Below are positions 43,748 through 53,384 of a stretch of 64,000 nucleotides of DNA, piece after piece. Made by a program: the position numbers and the translations under genes. This DNA comes from Candidatus Formimonas warabiya. Its GTDB lineage: Bacteria > Bacillota > Dehalobacteriia > Dehalobacteriales > Dehalobacteriaceae. Location: assembly GCF_002777255.1 (NCBI RefSeq), contig NZ_CP017634.1, positions 5,964,903 to 6,028,902 on the forward strand. Direction: 5' to 3'. Numbering within the stretch: the stretch's first letter is position 1; each line of letters opens with the position of its first letter. A model generated the notes under the pieces. It made no database searches. It saw only the letters and a program-made list of their open reading frames with translations, and was not told where the DNA came from.

Positions 43748-45630
43748 GTGAGAAAAACTTTAAAATCCTTGTTTCTGGGTGAGAAACTGGCTTCCAGCCA
43801 ATTAACGGGAGAAAAATTCAATGTCTTCTGGGGACTCCCCATGCTGGCAAGTGATGCCATTTCTTCCGTAGCATATGCTTCAGAAGAAATATTGTGGGCC
43901 TTTATTCCGGTGATCGGTGTCGCTTCCTATTTTTGGATGACAAAAGTGGCGGGCGCGATTATTGTCTTGCTGATCATTCTAACCATTTCCTATCGCCAAA
44001 TCGTCGATGCCTATCCTTGCGGAGGAGGCGCCTATATTGTCGCGAAAGATAATTTAAGAGTGATTTTTGGTCTGATTGTAGGGGCTTCTCTTTCCGTAGA
44101 TTACATTCTCACAGTTGCCGTGAGTATTTCCGTCGGAACGGCTGCCATCACATCCGCCTTTCCGCTCTTATATACGCATAAAGTAGCTATAGCAATTATC
44201 ATTATCCTATTCATGACAGTGGGAAATTTGCGCGGTGTAAAAGAATCATCTAAGCTATTCAGTATCCCTACCTACGCCTTTCTGTTTTCCATTGTGGTCT
44301 TAATCGCTGTAGGGATCTGGAAATCCCTGAACGAAGCCGTTCACCCCGGCCCGGTTACCATCGCATCTCATGTTAGCTTTGGAACCCAGGCAGTCACCTT
44401 GTTTTTGATTCTCAAAGCTTTTTCCTCAGGATGTGCCGCTGTAACCGGTGTAGAAGTTATTTGCGATGCGGTACCCAACTTTAAGGAGCCTTCGGCAAAA
44501 AATGCCAAACGGGCCTATGTTTTGCTGGCGGGCGCCGTATTGATTACTTTCGGCGGCATTACCTATCTGGCTGAACTTTATCGGGCCGTGCCGAATGAAC
44601 ACCAAACGGTGATTGCGCAGCTAGCCACCCTCATATTTGGACCGGGACTGATGTTCTATTTTATTCAAATTACGACGGCCATCATTCTGGCCATGGCAGC
44701 AAATACCGCCTTTGCCGGTTTCCCTACATTGATATCGATTATTTCCAGAGATGGTTATGCGCCAAGACAATTAGCCAGCAGAGGGCATCGATTGAACTAT
44801 TCCAATGGCATCTTGCTCTTGGCATTAGCCGCGGCTCTCTTGGTAGTTATTTTTCAGAGTGATACCCATGCCCTGATTCCCCTCTATGCCATCGGTGTTT
44901 TTACCTCATTTACCCTTGCGCAAGCCGGTATGTTTATCCGTTGGAAGACCTTAAAGCCAAAGGGCTGGCACTACACTATAAGGCTTTGATCAATGGACTC
45001 GGATGCGTGGTAACCTTTGTTACCGTTGTGATCATTGGTGTGACGAAATTTATGGGGGGAGCCTGGATTGTTTTCATTATTATTACAGTACTAATATATG
45101 TGATGTTGAGAATCAAAAGTCATTATAATACTGTCGTCAAACAATTGGACCTGCCCAATGAGGCGATTGGAAAAGTAAAATTAAAGGAAAAACAATCGAC
45201 TTTTGTCATGATTCCCATTGACACCTTAAATAAAATGGTGATTAAATCATTGAATTATGCCAAGAGCATATCCCCCAACGTGGAAGCTTTTCACGTAGAA
45301 ACCTACGAAGGGGAGGCAGATAAGCTCCGTGATAAATGGAAAATGCTGAAGACAGATGTTCCCCTTGTGATTAAGCAATCCCCTTTTCGGGAAATAGTGA
45401 AATCTCTTGTTGAACATATTGAATCTGAAGAACATTCATCCAAACCAGGAGATATTATTACCGTACTCTTACCCCAATTTGTTGTTTCCAAACGATGGGA
45501 GATGGCCTTACACAATAATACAAGCCTTTTTATTACCGGTGCACTTTTAAAAGAGAAAGATATTGTCGGTTCCATCCTGCCGTTTCAATTTGAGAAGGAT
45601 CAGGGAGGGACTGAAAATAGTAATTCTTAA
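43748..45630 (+). pseudogene. KimA-like K+/APC transporter split by a frameshift
   Basis: Two overlapping reading frames, 43748-44989 and 44941-45630, together give a ~625-residue homologue of Bacillus KimA (YdaO), a high-affinity potassium importer of the APC superfamily. The first frame covers all but the last membrane helices ('SSDA'-like 'ASDAISSVAYASEE', 'CGGGAYIV', 'KAFSSGCAAVTGVE'). It ends after 'RWKTLKPKGWHY'. The second resumes at 'KALINGLGCVV' and carries the cytoplasmic domain ('PQFVVSKRWEMALHNN' as in KimA). A single missing base near 44975-44985 explains the break. It starts with GTG. Either a recent lesion or a sequence error, since the rest shows no decay. Confidence 0.85.
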
Positions 45631-45649
45631 TAGGGAGGAAATCGAACAG

Positions 45650-45893
45650 AAACCGATAACAACCTGGCCGGCTTAGGAATCACACAGGCCCAATACCATG
45701 TGTTGCGTATTCTGGATGATTTGGGTACCATTAACATGGGCGAAATCAGCAAGCTTCTTTTCAAGGGAAGAGCAACCTGACCACCCTGATTGACCGCATG
45801 GAACGAGCAGGCCTGGTGGAGCGCGTCTCTGACGAAGAAGACAGGCGGATCAACAATATTTCCACGCTGGGCGCGCTGACCCATGTGGATTAG
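45650..45893 (+). pseudogene. MarR-family regulator remnant
   Basis: Conceptual translation gives 'LGITQAQYHVLRILDDLG' and 'NMGEISKLLF', then, after a frame change near 45770, 'SNLTTLIDRMERAGLVERV' and 'SDEEDRR', the winged-helix core of a MarR repressor. The N-terminal helices have no start codon and the C-terminal dimer helix has been replaced by a short tail ending at a stop. A clear fragment of a broken gene, located between the KimA-like gene and the glycolate oxidase pair. Confidence 0.75.
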
Positions 45894-45941
45894 CCGGTGA
45901 TTTCGACAGAAGGGTATCAAGTGTTTAGGGAGTGGTAGAGA

Positions 45942-47312
45942 TTGGATCAGGACATCATGAAGCAAATCAAGGACATTGTAGGTGCTGAAAATGTGTTGGA
46001 AAGCCGGGAAGAAAGAATCTGTTATTCCTATGACGGCACATTTCAGAGAGGGGTTCCGGACTTAGTAGTTTTTCCCGGTGATACCCGGGCAGTCGCCCGC
46101 ATTGTCCAGCTGGCGAACGAGAAAAAATTTCCCGTCTTCCCCCGGGGAGCGGGCACCGGTTTGAGCGGCGGTTCCATCCCTATAGGTACCGGTGTCGCCT
46201 TGGTTTTAACCCGCATGAATCAAATCAAAGAAATTAGCCTGGAAGATATGCTGGCAGTGGTAGAACCGGGTGTGGTGACAGGTGTTTTCCATCAAGAGGT
46301 AGAGAAACTGGGCCTGTTTTATCCCCCGGATCCGGCCAGCCTTGCCACATGTACCATGGGCGGCAATGTGGCGGAAAATGCCGGGGGCCCCAGGGCCTTT
46401 AAGTACGGGGTCACGAAGGATTACGTGCTGGGACTGGAGGTTGTGACCCCCCGGGGAGAAATTATGCGTACCGGAGGCCGCACAGTAAAAAATGTCACAG
46501 GCTATGATTTGACCCGTTTGCTCACAGGAAGCGAAGGCACTTTAGGCATCATCACAGAAATCACCCTGCGCTTGCTGCCGAAACCGAAAGAAAAAAGAAC
46601 GGCCCTGGTGGTCTTCGACCGTTTGGCGGAGGCTGCGGCGGCGATTACCGCCATTATTGCTCATGGGGTGATTCCGGGCACCCTGGAGTTGATGGATAAT
46701 ATCACCATCCGCTGTGTGGAAAAACACCATCCCATGGGACTGCCCCTGGATGCGGAAGCTATTTTGCTTATCGAAGTGGATGGGGGAAAAAGCCAGGTAG
46801 AGGAAGACATTCAAGCAATTGAAAGAATTTGCCGGGAAGAAAACTGCCGGGAGATTCAGGTAGCCTCTTTGGCCCAGGACAGGGAGAAGCTCTGGAAGGC
46901 TAGGAGAGCGGTGTCTTCGGCGGTTGTCCAGTTGAATCCGACCAAGATTTCCGAGGATGCCACGGTGCCCCGGAGCAAAATACCGGAAATGGTCAGGCGG
47001 CTGCGGGAAATTGCCGCCAAGTACAACCTGCATATGCCGGTATTCGGACACGCGGGAGACGGCAATTTGCACCCAAATATTCTAACGGATAAAAATAACC
47101 AGGAAGAAATGGAACGGGTGGAAAAGGCTGTGGCTGAGATCTTTCAGGCCGCCTTGGATTTACGGGGCACCCTGTCCGGGGAACACGGCATCGGCATCAT
47201 GAAAAAACCTTATCTAGCCTGGGAACTGGGGGATGCCGGCCTGAACTATCTTCAAGTGATCAAGCAGGCGGTTGACCCCAACAACATTCTAAATCCGGGA
47301 AAGATCTTCTAG
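45942..47312 (+). CDS. FAD-linked glycolate/D-lactate oxidase subunit (GlcD-type)
   Basis: A 456-aa flavoprotein of the vanillyl-alcohol-oxidase fold: FAD-binding 'PRGAGTGLSGGSIP', 'GGNVAENAGGPRAFKYGVT' and 'LTGSEGTLGIITEITLRL', with the C-terminal cap domain ending in 'HGIGIMKKPYL' and 'DPNNILNPGKIF'. It oxidises a 2-hydroxy acid (glycolate or D-lactate) and passes electrons to the Fe-S subunit that follows with no gap. The start is a TTG at 45942 with GGGAG 9 nt upstream; an ATG at 45957 is the alternative. Confidence 0.9.
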   Translation: MDQDIMKQIKDIVGAENVLESREERICYSYDGTFQRGVPDLVVFPGDTRAVARIVQLANEKKFPVFPRGAGTGLSGGSIPIGTGVALVLTRMNQIKEISLEDMLAVVEPGVVTGVFHQEVEKLGLFYPPDPASLATCTMGGNVAENAGGPRAFKYGVTKDYVLGLEVVTPRGEIMRTGGRTVKNVTGYDLTRLLTGSEGTLGIITEITLRLLPKPKEKRTALVVFDRLAEAAAAITAIIAHGVIPGTLELMDNITIRCVEKHHPMGLPLDAEAILLIEVDGGKSQVEEDIQAIERICREENCREIQVASLAQDREKLWKARRAVSSAVVQLNPTKISEDATVPRSKIPEMVRRLREIAAKYNLHMPVFGHAGDGNLHPNILTDKNNQEEMERVEKAVAEIFQAALDLRGTLSGEHGIGIMKKPYLAWELGDAGLNYLQVIKQAVDPNNILNPGKIF

Positions 47313-48557
47313 GTGGCAACTATGGACGAAAAATATTTGGACAACTTAAAAAAATGCAGCAGGTGCGGGGGATGTCAGGCCCATTGTCCTCTTTTTTCGG
47401 CAACCGGCCGGGAACCCTATGTGGCCCGGGGAAAAGTGGAGCTTCTGGATCATGTGCGCTCCGGCAACCTGCAGTGGAATGACAAACTGGCCGAGATATT
47501 TTCCACCTGCTTGCTATGCGGTTCCTGCGCGGAAAACTGTCCCAACGGCGTGCAGGCGGACCGTCTGGTGATGATGTGCCGGAAAGAACTGGTGGCGGAC
47601 CGGGGACTCCCCATTATTAAAAAGAATATTTTTCAGCACTTGTTAAAATATAACGGGCGCCTCAATGCCATGGGGATATTATTGTATTTGTACCAAAAAA
47701 CCGGCGTGCAAAAGCTGGTCCGGACTAGTAAAGTCTTGGAATTAATGCCCATGGATTTGGCCCGGATCGAAACCTTGCTTCCCCCGGTTGCCGGCCGCTC
47801 TTTTCGCAAAACGGTTCCTTTCTTAAACCCGGTAGATCATCCCCGGCTGCGCGTGGCTTATTTTACCGGTTGTGTCACCAATTTGATCAGCCCTCATGTG
47901 GGCCTGAGTGTTTTGCGTGTGCTCCAGGCAAACCAAGTGGAGGTAGTGATTCCGGAGCAGTATTGCTGCGGGGTTCCCGCCTTTGCCAGCGGAGATTTTG
48001 CCACGGGAAGCTTCCTGGGCCAAGCGAATGTGCGGGAGTTCAGCCGGTATCCCGTGGATTATATCGTCACAGATTGTGCCAGCTGCCTCTCCACCTGGCT
48101 GGCCTATCCGGAATGGCTGGAAAGCCAGGGAGCGGATCAGTTAGTGCCCAAAATCATGGATATCAACCGGTTCTTGGTGGAGGTGCTGGATATCAAACTA
48201 AATCCCCAGGAACTAGGCATCAAGGTCACCTATCATGATCCCTGCCATCTCAAAAGGACGACCGGGGGCAAATCAGCGCCGAGGGAATTGTTAAAACGGT
48301 TAAGCCCGGCTTACGAATTTGTGGAAATGGGTTTGGCGGACCGGTGCTGTGGTTCGGCAGGCTCCTTTAATCTGAGCCATTACCGCCTGTCTCAAAAAGT
48401 TGTGGCCCCGAAAGTAAAATCCATTGAGGAAAGCGGCGCCGGACTAGTAGCCTCTGCCTGCCCCTCCTGCCTGATGCAGCTAAACCATGCCTTGCGCAAC
48501 AATGAAAGCCCGGTTCAGGCCAAGCATGTGGTGGAGCTGGTGGCAAATGTCATGTAA
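47313..48557 (+). CDS. Fe-S subunit of glycolate/lactate oxidase (GlcF-type)
   Basis: A 414-aa protein with two 4Fe-4S clusters at the N-terminus (CSRCGGCQAHC, CLLCGSCAENC) and two CCG domains ('YFTGCVTN ... QYCCGVP', 'DCASC', 'DPCHLKR', 'DRCCGSAGSF', 'CPSCLMQL') like HdrB/LutA/GlcF. It should take electrons from the flavin subunit and give them to a membrane or thiol acceptor. Starts with GTG directly at the upstream stop (an ATG lies three codons on). Confidence 0.9.
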   Translation: MATMDEKYLDNLKKCSRCGGCQAHCPLFSATGREPYVARGKVELLDHVRSGNLQWNDKLAEIFSTCLLCGSCAENCPNGVQADRLVMMCRKELVADRGLPIIKKNIFQHLLKYNGRLNAMGILLYLYQKTGVQKLVRTSKVLELMPMDLARIETLLPPVAGRSFRKTVPFLNPVDHPRLRVAYFTGCVTNLISPHVGLSVLRVLQANQVEVVIPEQYCCGVPAFASGDFATGSFLGQANVREFSRYPVDYIVTDCASCLSTWLAYPEWLESQGADQLVPKIMDINRFLVEVLDIKLNPQELGIKVTYHDPCHLKRTTGGKSAPRELLKRLSPAYEFVEMGLADRCCGSAGSFNLSHYRLSQKVVAPKVKSIEESGAGLVASACPSCLMQLNHALRNNESPVQAKHVVELVANVM

Positions 48558-48587
48558 GTAAATTCAGGGACGGTTCTTGAATTTACT
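48558..48587. repeat. AGTAAATTCA palindrome, copy 1
   Basis: AGTAAATTCA-GGGACGGTTC-TTGAATTTACT immediately after the glcF-type stop codon. The same element follows the cblS stop at 50231, so it is a dispersed palindromic unit parked at gene ends, possibly acting as an mRNA 3' hairpin. Confidence 0.8.
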
Positions 48588-48669
48588 GCTGATGTTATAG
48601 AAAAGCTCCTATTGACATCCATCCCGGGTTTTGGTAGTCTAGTTTTAGAAAAGGTGGGGGATAATCCTT

Positions 48670-48830
48670 CATACATAGATATTGATTCGGTTTAGGGAAC
48701 CGGGTGCAAGTCCCGGACGATCCCGTCACTGTAACCGGGAGCGACCTTCAAAGCATAGCCACTGGACGAAAGTTAGGGAAGGCTGAAGGAAGCGATGAAC
48801 CGGAAGTCAGGAAACCTGCCAATCAATGGG
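48670..48830 (+). promoter_or_regulatory. cobalamin riboswitch
   Basis: It contains the ordered conserved pieces of the B12 element: GGGAACCGGGTGCAAGTCCC, then CCCGTCACTGTAACCGGGAG, GCCACTG, and the B12-box AGTCAGGAAACCTGCC at 48805-48820. It precedes the cblT-like gene by about 130 nt. Downstream, GGGAG ... CTCCC (48904-48923) with T-rich loops could be the terminator. It should shut the operon when cobalamin is plentiful. Confidence 0.93.
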
Positions 48831-48960
48831 GAGTGCTCCTGCGCAGAAAAGGGGCAGTCAACCAGGAATGATGGTAAAGTTCTCGGTCAATTTTTTATTG
48901 ATCGGGAGCTTTTATTTTTTCTCCCTAATATTCTTACAAAAAATGAGGAGGTCGTATGTG

Positions 48961-49482
48961 ATGACAAAAAAAGAGGCAGGGGGAAGTCCAAACACGAATG
49001 TACGGAGGTTAGTAAGAATTGCTTTGTTGGTAGCCTTAAGTGTGGTGGGGGCTAACATTAAAATCCCCAGCATTTTGGGGACGCCGGCCCTTGATTCCAT
49101 GCCCGGTTATTTTGCGGCTGCCGTACTGGGCGGGAAAGAAGGAGCCTTAATTGCCGCTTTAGGTCATATGTTCACAGCGCTGACGGCAGGCTTTCCTTTA
49201 ACGGTACCGGTTCACCTGTTGACCGCGGCGGAAATGGGGATCTGCGCCTTTGTGTTCGGATTTCTTTTTAGAAAAACTAATCCGCTCATTGCCGTGATCA
49301 TTGCTACTGTGCTAAATGGGGTAGGCGCACCTGCTTCGATGATTCCCATTATGGGCGTGGGTGTTTTTTATGCGCTGTTGGCTCCTTTGCTGATTGCCTC
49401 CGGATTGAACATAGTGCTGGCGGCAGTTTTGGCTAAAATACCCGGAATCAAGATGGTGGTGCGGGGACATGAAAATGCCTGA
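48961..49482 (+). CDS. cblT: ECF S component, alpha-ribazole transporter CblT-like
   Basis: A 173-aa protein with five or six hydrophobic helices, of the size and composition of an ECF transporter S component ('ALLVALSVVGANIKIPS', 'LGGKEGALIAALGHMFTAL'). It stands behind a cobalamin riboswitch and is followed by an AIR-synthase-like gene, the same pair described as cblT-cblS for alpha-ribazole salvage in Geobacillus and Listeria. It would import alpha-ribazole for building the lower ligand of B12. GAGGAGG at 48945-48951 sets the start; an overlapping GTG at 48958 is possible. No ECF module genes are nearby, so it would use a shared one. Confidence 0.8.
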   Translation: MTKKEAGGSPNTNVRRLVRIALLVALSVVGANIKIPSILGTPALDSMPGYFAAAVLGGKEGALIAALGHMFTALTAGFPLTVPVHLLTAAEMGICAFVFGFLFRKTNPLIAVIIATVLNGVGAPASMIPIMGVGVFYALLAPLLIASGLNIVLAAVLAKIPGIKMVVRGHENA

Positions 49483-50233
49483 TACGTGGCGAGTACGGGA
49501 TTTGAGTTTAGTGGCCCTGCCCGGGGAGATGTTTTTAGTTACGTCCTGTGATTCTCTCGGCGCTATTGGGGCCAAAGAGCTGGATGTGGTGAAGGTAACG
49601 GGAGAATTTGTCGGGAGGGGAATAACCCGCGTTCCCCTAATGGAGATTCTCGCCACAGGCGCGGAACCGGTAGCCGTATACAATACCCTGGCGGTGGAAA
49701 TGACGCCCTATGGGGAGGAAATCATCCGGGGCATGACTGCTGAAATCGCCGGGGCGGGAATAGATCCCGGCCTGGTATTAAACGGCAGCACCGAGGAGAA
49801 TGTCCCTACCCGGCAAACCGGTGTCGGTGTGGTCGTATTAGGTTTAGCCGCCAAAAAGGATCTTTTATTAGGAACCGCAGTTCGAGATGATCTGATCGTG
49901 GTTTTTGGCCTCCCCAAGGTTGGTCATGAAGTAGCAGAAGGTGGTCCGGATGATCCGGAGGTGGCTCATCCATCCCTGATCAGGGATTTGATGCAAAAGG
50001 GATATGTCCATGAACTTTTGCCTGTGGGTTCGAAAGGAATCCTTTATGAATGCGGGGAATTAGCCCGCACGGCCCGGCTGTACTTTCAACTTCAGGCAGG
50101 GGTGACTTTGGATGTACACAAATCTGCCGGCCCGGCAACCTGCCTCTTGGCTGCTATCCCCAGGGAAGTACTTCCCGTGCTGCAGAAGGAAAAATGGCAG
50201 GTTCCCTGGCAAGTAATCGGTTCTTTAGATTGA
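49469..50233 (+). CDS. cblS: alpha-ribazole kinase CblS-like (AIR synthase family)
   Basis: A 254-aa protein of the PurM/ThiL/AIR-synthase superfamily: 'SCDSLGAIGAKELDVV' near the start corresponds to the family's ATP/Mg acidic site, and 'GGPDDPEVAHPSLI' and 'GSKGILYECGELA' follow. Overlapping cblT by 14 nt under a B12 riboswitch, it is best read as the kinase that turns imported alpha-ribazole into its phosphate for cobalamin assembly. The supply of B12 fits the corrinoid methyltransferases elsewhere in the window. Not a purine gene: it is shorter than PurM and has no pur neighbours. Confidence 0.82.
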   Translation: MKMPDTWRVRDLSLVALPGEMFLVTSCDSLGAIGAKELDVVKVTGEFVGRGITRVPLMEILATGAEPVAVYNTLAVEMTPYGEEIIRGMTAEIAGAGIDPGLVLNGSTEENVPTRQTGVGVVVLGLAAKKDLLLGTAVRDDLIVVFGLPKVGHEVAEGGPDDPEVAHPSLIRDLMQKGYVHELLPVGSKGILYECGELARTARLYFQLQAGVTLDVHKSAGPATCLLAAIPREVLPVLQKEKWQVPWQVIGSLD

Positions 50234-50265
50234 GTAAATTCAGGGACGGTTCTTGAATTTACTCA
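50231..50265. repeat. AGTAAATTCA palindrome, copy 2
   Basis: TGAGTAAATTCA and TGAATTTACTCA around GGGACGGTTCT. The cblS stop codon (50231-50233) forms the first three bases of its arm. It is the same as the element at 48558 with the stem two base pairs longer. Confidence 0.8.
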
Positions 50266-50284
50266 AAATAATATTCGTTCTAAG

Positions 50285-50311
50285 CCATAGCCTGAGAGCT
50301 ATGGTTTTTTC
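50285..50311 (+). terminator. terminator of the cbl operon
   Basis: CCATAGC-CTGAGA-GCTATGG followed by six T. The next 110 bases show no gene. Confidence 0.85.
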
Positions 50312-50435
50312 TTGTGGCGATTTTAGATCCCGGAGAGGAGTTTGTAGCATTTTGTGGAAATATCAAAAGAATGAAATGGGGACTGTTCTCTTACCCTAAT
50401 TATATAGAAATATAAACGGAAAAATGGAGTCAAAC

Positions 50436-51359
50436 ATGAGAAGACTATTACCCTATCTGTCCGCAACAGGAATGGCGCTAATCTTTGGATTTTCCTTTCT
50501 GTTCACCAAAAATGCCCTGGAGACTCTGGACACATTTCAATTGCTTTTCTTAAGATTTTTGATGGCATTCATTGTCATGTCCTTGCTGGTTTTATTTAAG
50601 ATCATCAAAATAAACTTTCAGGGTAAGAATCTGAAGCCCTTATTGCTGGTGGCTATATTGCAGCCGGTAATATATTTCATTATGGAAACCTTTGGGCTGA
50701 AACATGCCACTTCTTCTGAAGCAGGGGTGATGATGGCCTTTATCCCGGTGATTGTTGCCGTAGTCGGCATGATCATACTGAAGGAAAAAATCACTCAAAA
50801 GCAGGCCCTCTCCATCGTCTTATCTTTTATGGGTGTGATCATCCTTGTGGTGATGAGCGGAAAAGAGGAAACGGGCGGAGAGTTTAAGGGAATCATGTTT
50901 CTCTTAGGTGCTGTTGCCACTGCTGCATTTTATAATATTTACTCAAGAAAAGCTTCTTTTCAATTTACTCCTTATGAGATAACTTATTTCATGATGTTGT
51001 GCGGCACCGTATTTTTCGGGTTGGCAGCTGCTGTTGCCGGCCTGATCAACGGTAATATCAGCAATTTATTTGTGGTTGATTCCACAGCCTTTGCATCACT
51101 GCTTTATCTTGGGCTATTATCTTCTGTGGGAGCCTTTTTTATGGTAAATTATACACTGTCAAAAATACCTGCGTCACAGTCAGCCATTTTTTCTAACCTG
51201 ATTTCGGTGGTATCGGTCTTTGCCGGTGTCATGTTTAGACATGAAGCCTTTGAATTATATAAAATGTTTGGAGCGGTGCTGATCATTGCCGGCGTGTTTG
51301 GAACAAATTATTTTGGCAGCAAAGACTCAGAGAAATGTTTAGAGGAGTCCTTTTCCTAA
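50436..51359 (+). CDS. EamA-family (DMT) transporter
   Basis: About 307 aa with ten hydrophobic helices in two EamA repeats ('GFSFLFTKNALETLDTFQLLFLRFLMAF' region and 'IPASQSAIFSNLISVVSVFAGVMF'). These are drug/metabolite transporters that usually export amino acids or other metabolites; the substrate cannot be told. The start at 50436 follows GGAG by 7 nt; the ATG at 50424 overlaps that site. Confidence 0.85.
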   Translation: MRRLLPYLSATGMALIFGFSFLFTKNALETLDTFQLLFLRFLMAFIVMSLLVLFKIIKINFQGKNLKPLLLVAILQPVIYFIMETFGLKHATSSEAGVMMAFIPVIVAVVGMIILKEKITQKQALSIVLSFMGVIILVVMSGKEETGGEFKGIMFLLGAVATAAFYNIYSRKASFQFTPYEITYFMMLCGTVFFGLAAAVAGLINGNISNLFVVDSTAFASLLYLGLLSSVGAFFMVNYTLSKIPASQSAIFSNLISVVSVFAGVMFRHEAFELYKMFGAVLIIAGVFGTNYFGSKDSEKCLEESFS

Positions 51360-51391
51360 GTGGGATCAGGACAGAGGGAGGAAAAGATGAT

Positions 51392-52240
51392 ATGGACAAG
51401 GGAATGAAGATTGTTTTAGCAATATTAGCAGTAAGCCTGCTGCTGAATATTCGTACCTATATGGAGGTAAGTGACTTGAACTACCGGTTGAACGACCTTA
51501 CCCAGAACCGGACTACCATAATAGACGAAATGAACGATATGAGAGAGATGATCAATGAAATCAAAGAGCAGCAACAGTGGATTACCCCTGTTCAAATCGA
51601 GCCAGGAGCTTTGGTGGACGGAAAACAAAATGTACGGTTTTCCTGGCAGATAAAAGACTATCCTTTGGGATCACCGGTTTCGTTTTGCTATCGTCAAGTA
51701 GGTAACCAGGAATTTCAGGAAATAGCAGCGATCTCCCAAACCGGGGGAAATTTTGAAGTGGAAGTAGGAATTGAGCAGGAAGACCAGCCTTCCTGGTCTG
51801 TAGAGTACAAGGATAAAGTTCTTAGTAAATATGGCGAACAATCTGCCTCCTCTACCTATGAATATTACATCACTTTAAAAGAGGGAGCCCGGCTTAAAAG
51901 CAGTGAGATGGACCGCGTTAACCTGGAAAAGCTGGGAAAGAAATACGCATCTTTAGAAGTAACCGTAGTGCCTGAAAGAACAAACAATGAGTTTGAAATT
52001 ATGCTGTATCTTGAGAAGCATGGAATGATGCCGGAAAAAACATATTTGGAAGTGTACAAGGGCAACCAACTGGTAGAAACGAAGGAACTGAAGGATCGGG
52101 AAGAAGAGGCGAATGAAAAGATAATTTCTTGGCAAGGGGGAGAAAAACAGTTTGACCGCCTTTTACTGTCTGTAGAATACGAAAATCATAAAGTGTTTAA
52201 AAAGGAAATCTGGAATAAAGAGATAAGTGAGCGCAGCTAG
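51392..52240 (+). CDS. membrane-anchored protein of unknown function
   Basis: A 282-aa protein with one N-terminal helix (about 5-22, 'IVLAILAVSLLLNI'), a short coiled-coil-like stretch (about 28-62), then a mostly beta-rich, Glu/Lys-rich extracellular part. I do not recognise a family. The start at 51392 follows GGGAGG; the frame is open from 51335, overlapping the EamA gene, without a site. It may form an operon with the DMT gene (32-nt gap). Confidence 0.6.
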   Translation: MDKGMKIVLAILAVSLLLNIRTYMEVSDLNYRLNDLTQNRTTIIDEMNDMREMINEIKEQQQWITPVQIEPGALVDGKQNVRFSWQIKDYPLGSPVSFCYRQVGNQEFQEIAAISQTGGNFEVEVGIEQEDQPSWSVEYKDKVLSKYGEQSASSTYEYYITLKEGARLKSSEMDRVNLEKLGKKYASLEVTVVPERTNNEFEIMLYLEKHGMMPEKTYLEVYKGNQLVETKELKDREEEANEKIISWQGGEKQFDRLLLSVEYENHKVFKKEIWNKEISERS

Positions 52241-52279
52241 CGTTTTAAAACATACACAACGAAGGAAAGGGGATTGGTC

Positions 52280-52756
52280 ATGCCTGTAAAGATCAAGGAT
52301 TTGGTTGATGAAATGGAAGGGCAGATGGATGAGTACAATAAATATTTGAATAAGGAGACCGGTCAAATTATCATGGTCAGTGTGGAAGACTTGTCCGTCG
52401 CAGAGGAGTCGGAAGAGGAAGACGATTTTTCACAATATCCCGAGTGGCAGAGAGAAGCCCTGCAGGAAGCCTTGGATGTCATTATAAGCGGGGAGAAGTA
52501 TGTTGAGCTGCCCGATAAATGGGAGATACACGAATACAGCATCATGGAGAGATTCTGTGCCTCCATTGAAAATGACAGTATTTCAGATGCACTATTTTCC
52601 GCAATTAGGGGCAAAGGAGCGTTCAGGCGTTTCAAGGATACCTTGCATCGATACGGGATTGAGCAAGAGTGGTATCGTTTTTATAAAGAGGCACTGACTG
52701 TGATTGCAATCCAATGGTGTGAAGAAAATGGTATTGTTTATGAGCCAGAGGCATGA
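52280..52756 (+). CDS. UPF0158-family protein
   Basis: A 158-aa acidic soluble protein with the UPF0158 pattern: an N-terminal helix pair, 'WQREALQEALDVI', 'RFCASIENDSISDALFSAIRGKGAFRRFKD' (split between helices) and 'WYRFYKEALTVIAIQWCEENGI'. Function unknown. The start at 52280 follows GGAAAGGGG. A hairpin GCGGGAC/GTCCCGC (52767-52785) follows as a likely terminator. Confidence 0.8.
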   Translation: MPVKIKDLVDEMEGQMDEYNKYLNKETGQIIMVSVEDLSVAEESEEEDDFSQYPEWQREALQEALDVIISGEKYVELPDKWEIHEYSIMERFCASIENDSISDALFSAIRGKGAFRRFKDTLHRYGIEQEWYRFYKEALTVIAIQWCEENGIVYEPEA

Positions 52757-52923
52757 AAAACAATTGGCGGGACTATTTGTCCCGCTTGTCATTTTAGCTA
52801 TTAAATGCCTTGTTTCAATGGAGTCCAATGCTGCTAAGGAAATGGATGTTAGCAAGGAATGTCAGGTAATTTGGCAAACTTGTTTATATAATATATGGTG
52901 AGAATGAGTTGAGGAGGAATCTC

Positions 52924-53337
52924 ATGGACAATAAGCTAAAAATCCAAAATTCCATTGACTATATTGAAAAGCATTTAGGAGAAAAAATTAAACTGGACCA
53001 AATTGCTAAGCAATCGTATTTCTCGGAATTTCATTTCCACAGACTTTTCCGTGAAGCCATAGGGACTACGGTAATGAATTACATAAGAACCAGGCGGCTC
53101 TCCGAGGCGGCGCGGGAACTGGTGAAAACGGATGCGAAAATTACGGATATCGCTTTTAAATATCAATTCAGCTCAGAAGAGTCGTTTTCCAGGGCGTTTA
53201 AAAAATTATACGGTACAACCCCCAGAAATTTTAGGAAGACAGAAAGAGAAATCTACTGCAGTAAAAAATCCAATACCATTACTAAAGGCCCAAAGATTTT
53301 CTCTTCAAATACTACCCTATTGTCCAGAGCGGCTTAA
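52924..53337 (+). CDS. stand-alone AraC-family DNA-binding protein
   Basis: A 137-aa protein that is nearly all AraC helix-turn-helix (residues ~5-105: 'KIKLDQIAKQSYFSEFHFHRLF', 'ITDIAFKYQFSSEESFSRAFKKLYGTTPRNFRK'), like SoxS/MarA or the N-terminal half of Rob-type regulators. The last 30 residues are not conserved in kind and could mark a lost GyrI-like effector domain. GAGGAGG lies 6 nt before the ATG. It may control ClpP downstream or a distant gene. Confidence 0.82.
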   Translation: MDNKLKIQNSIDYIEKHLGEKIKLDQIAKQSYFSEFHFHRLFREAIGTTVMNYIRTRRLSEAARELVKTDAKITDIAFKYQFSSEESFSRAFKKLYGTTPRNFRKTEREIYCSKKSNTITKGPKIFSSNTTLLSRAA

Positions 53338-53384
53338 AAAGTCCTTTGCCAAAAAATGATGCAACTCAACGTTGAAGGAGTGAT

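Noticed and set aside
49469-50233. Purine biosynthesis gene purM
   Set aside because: Shorter than PurM, behind a B12 riboswitch and next to an S-component gene; CblS fits better.
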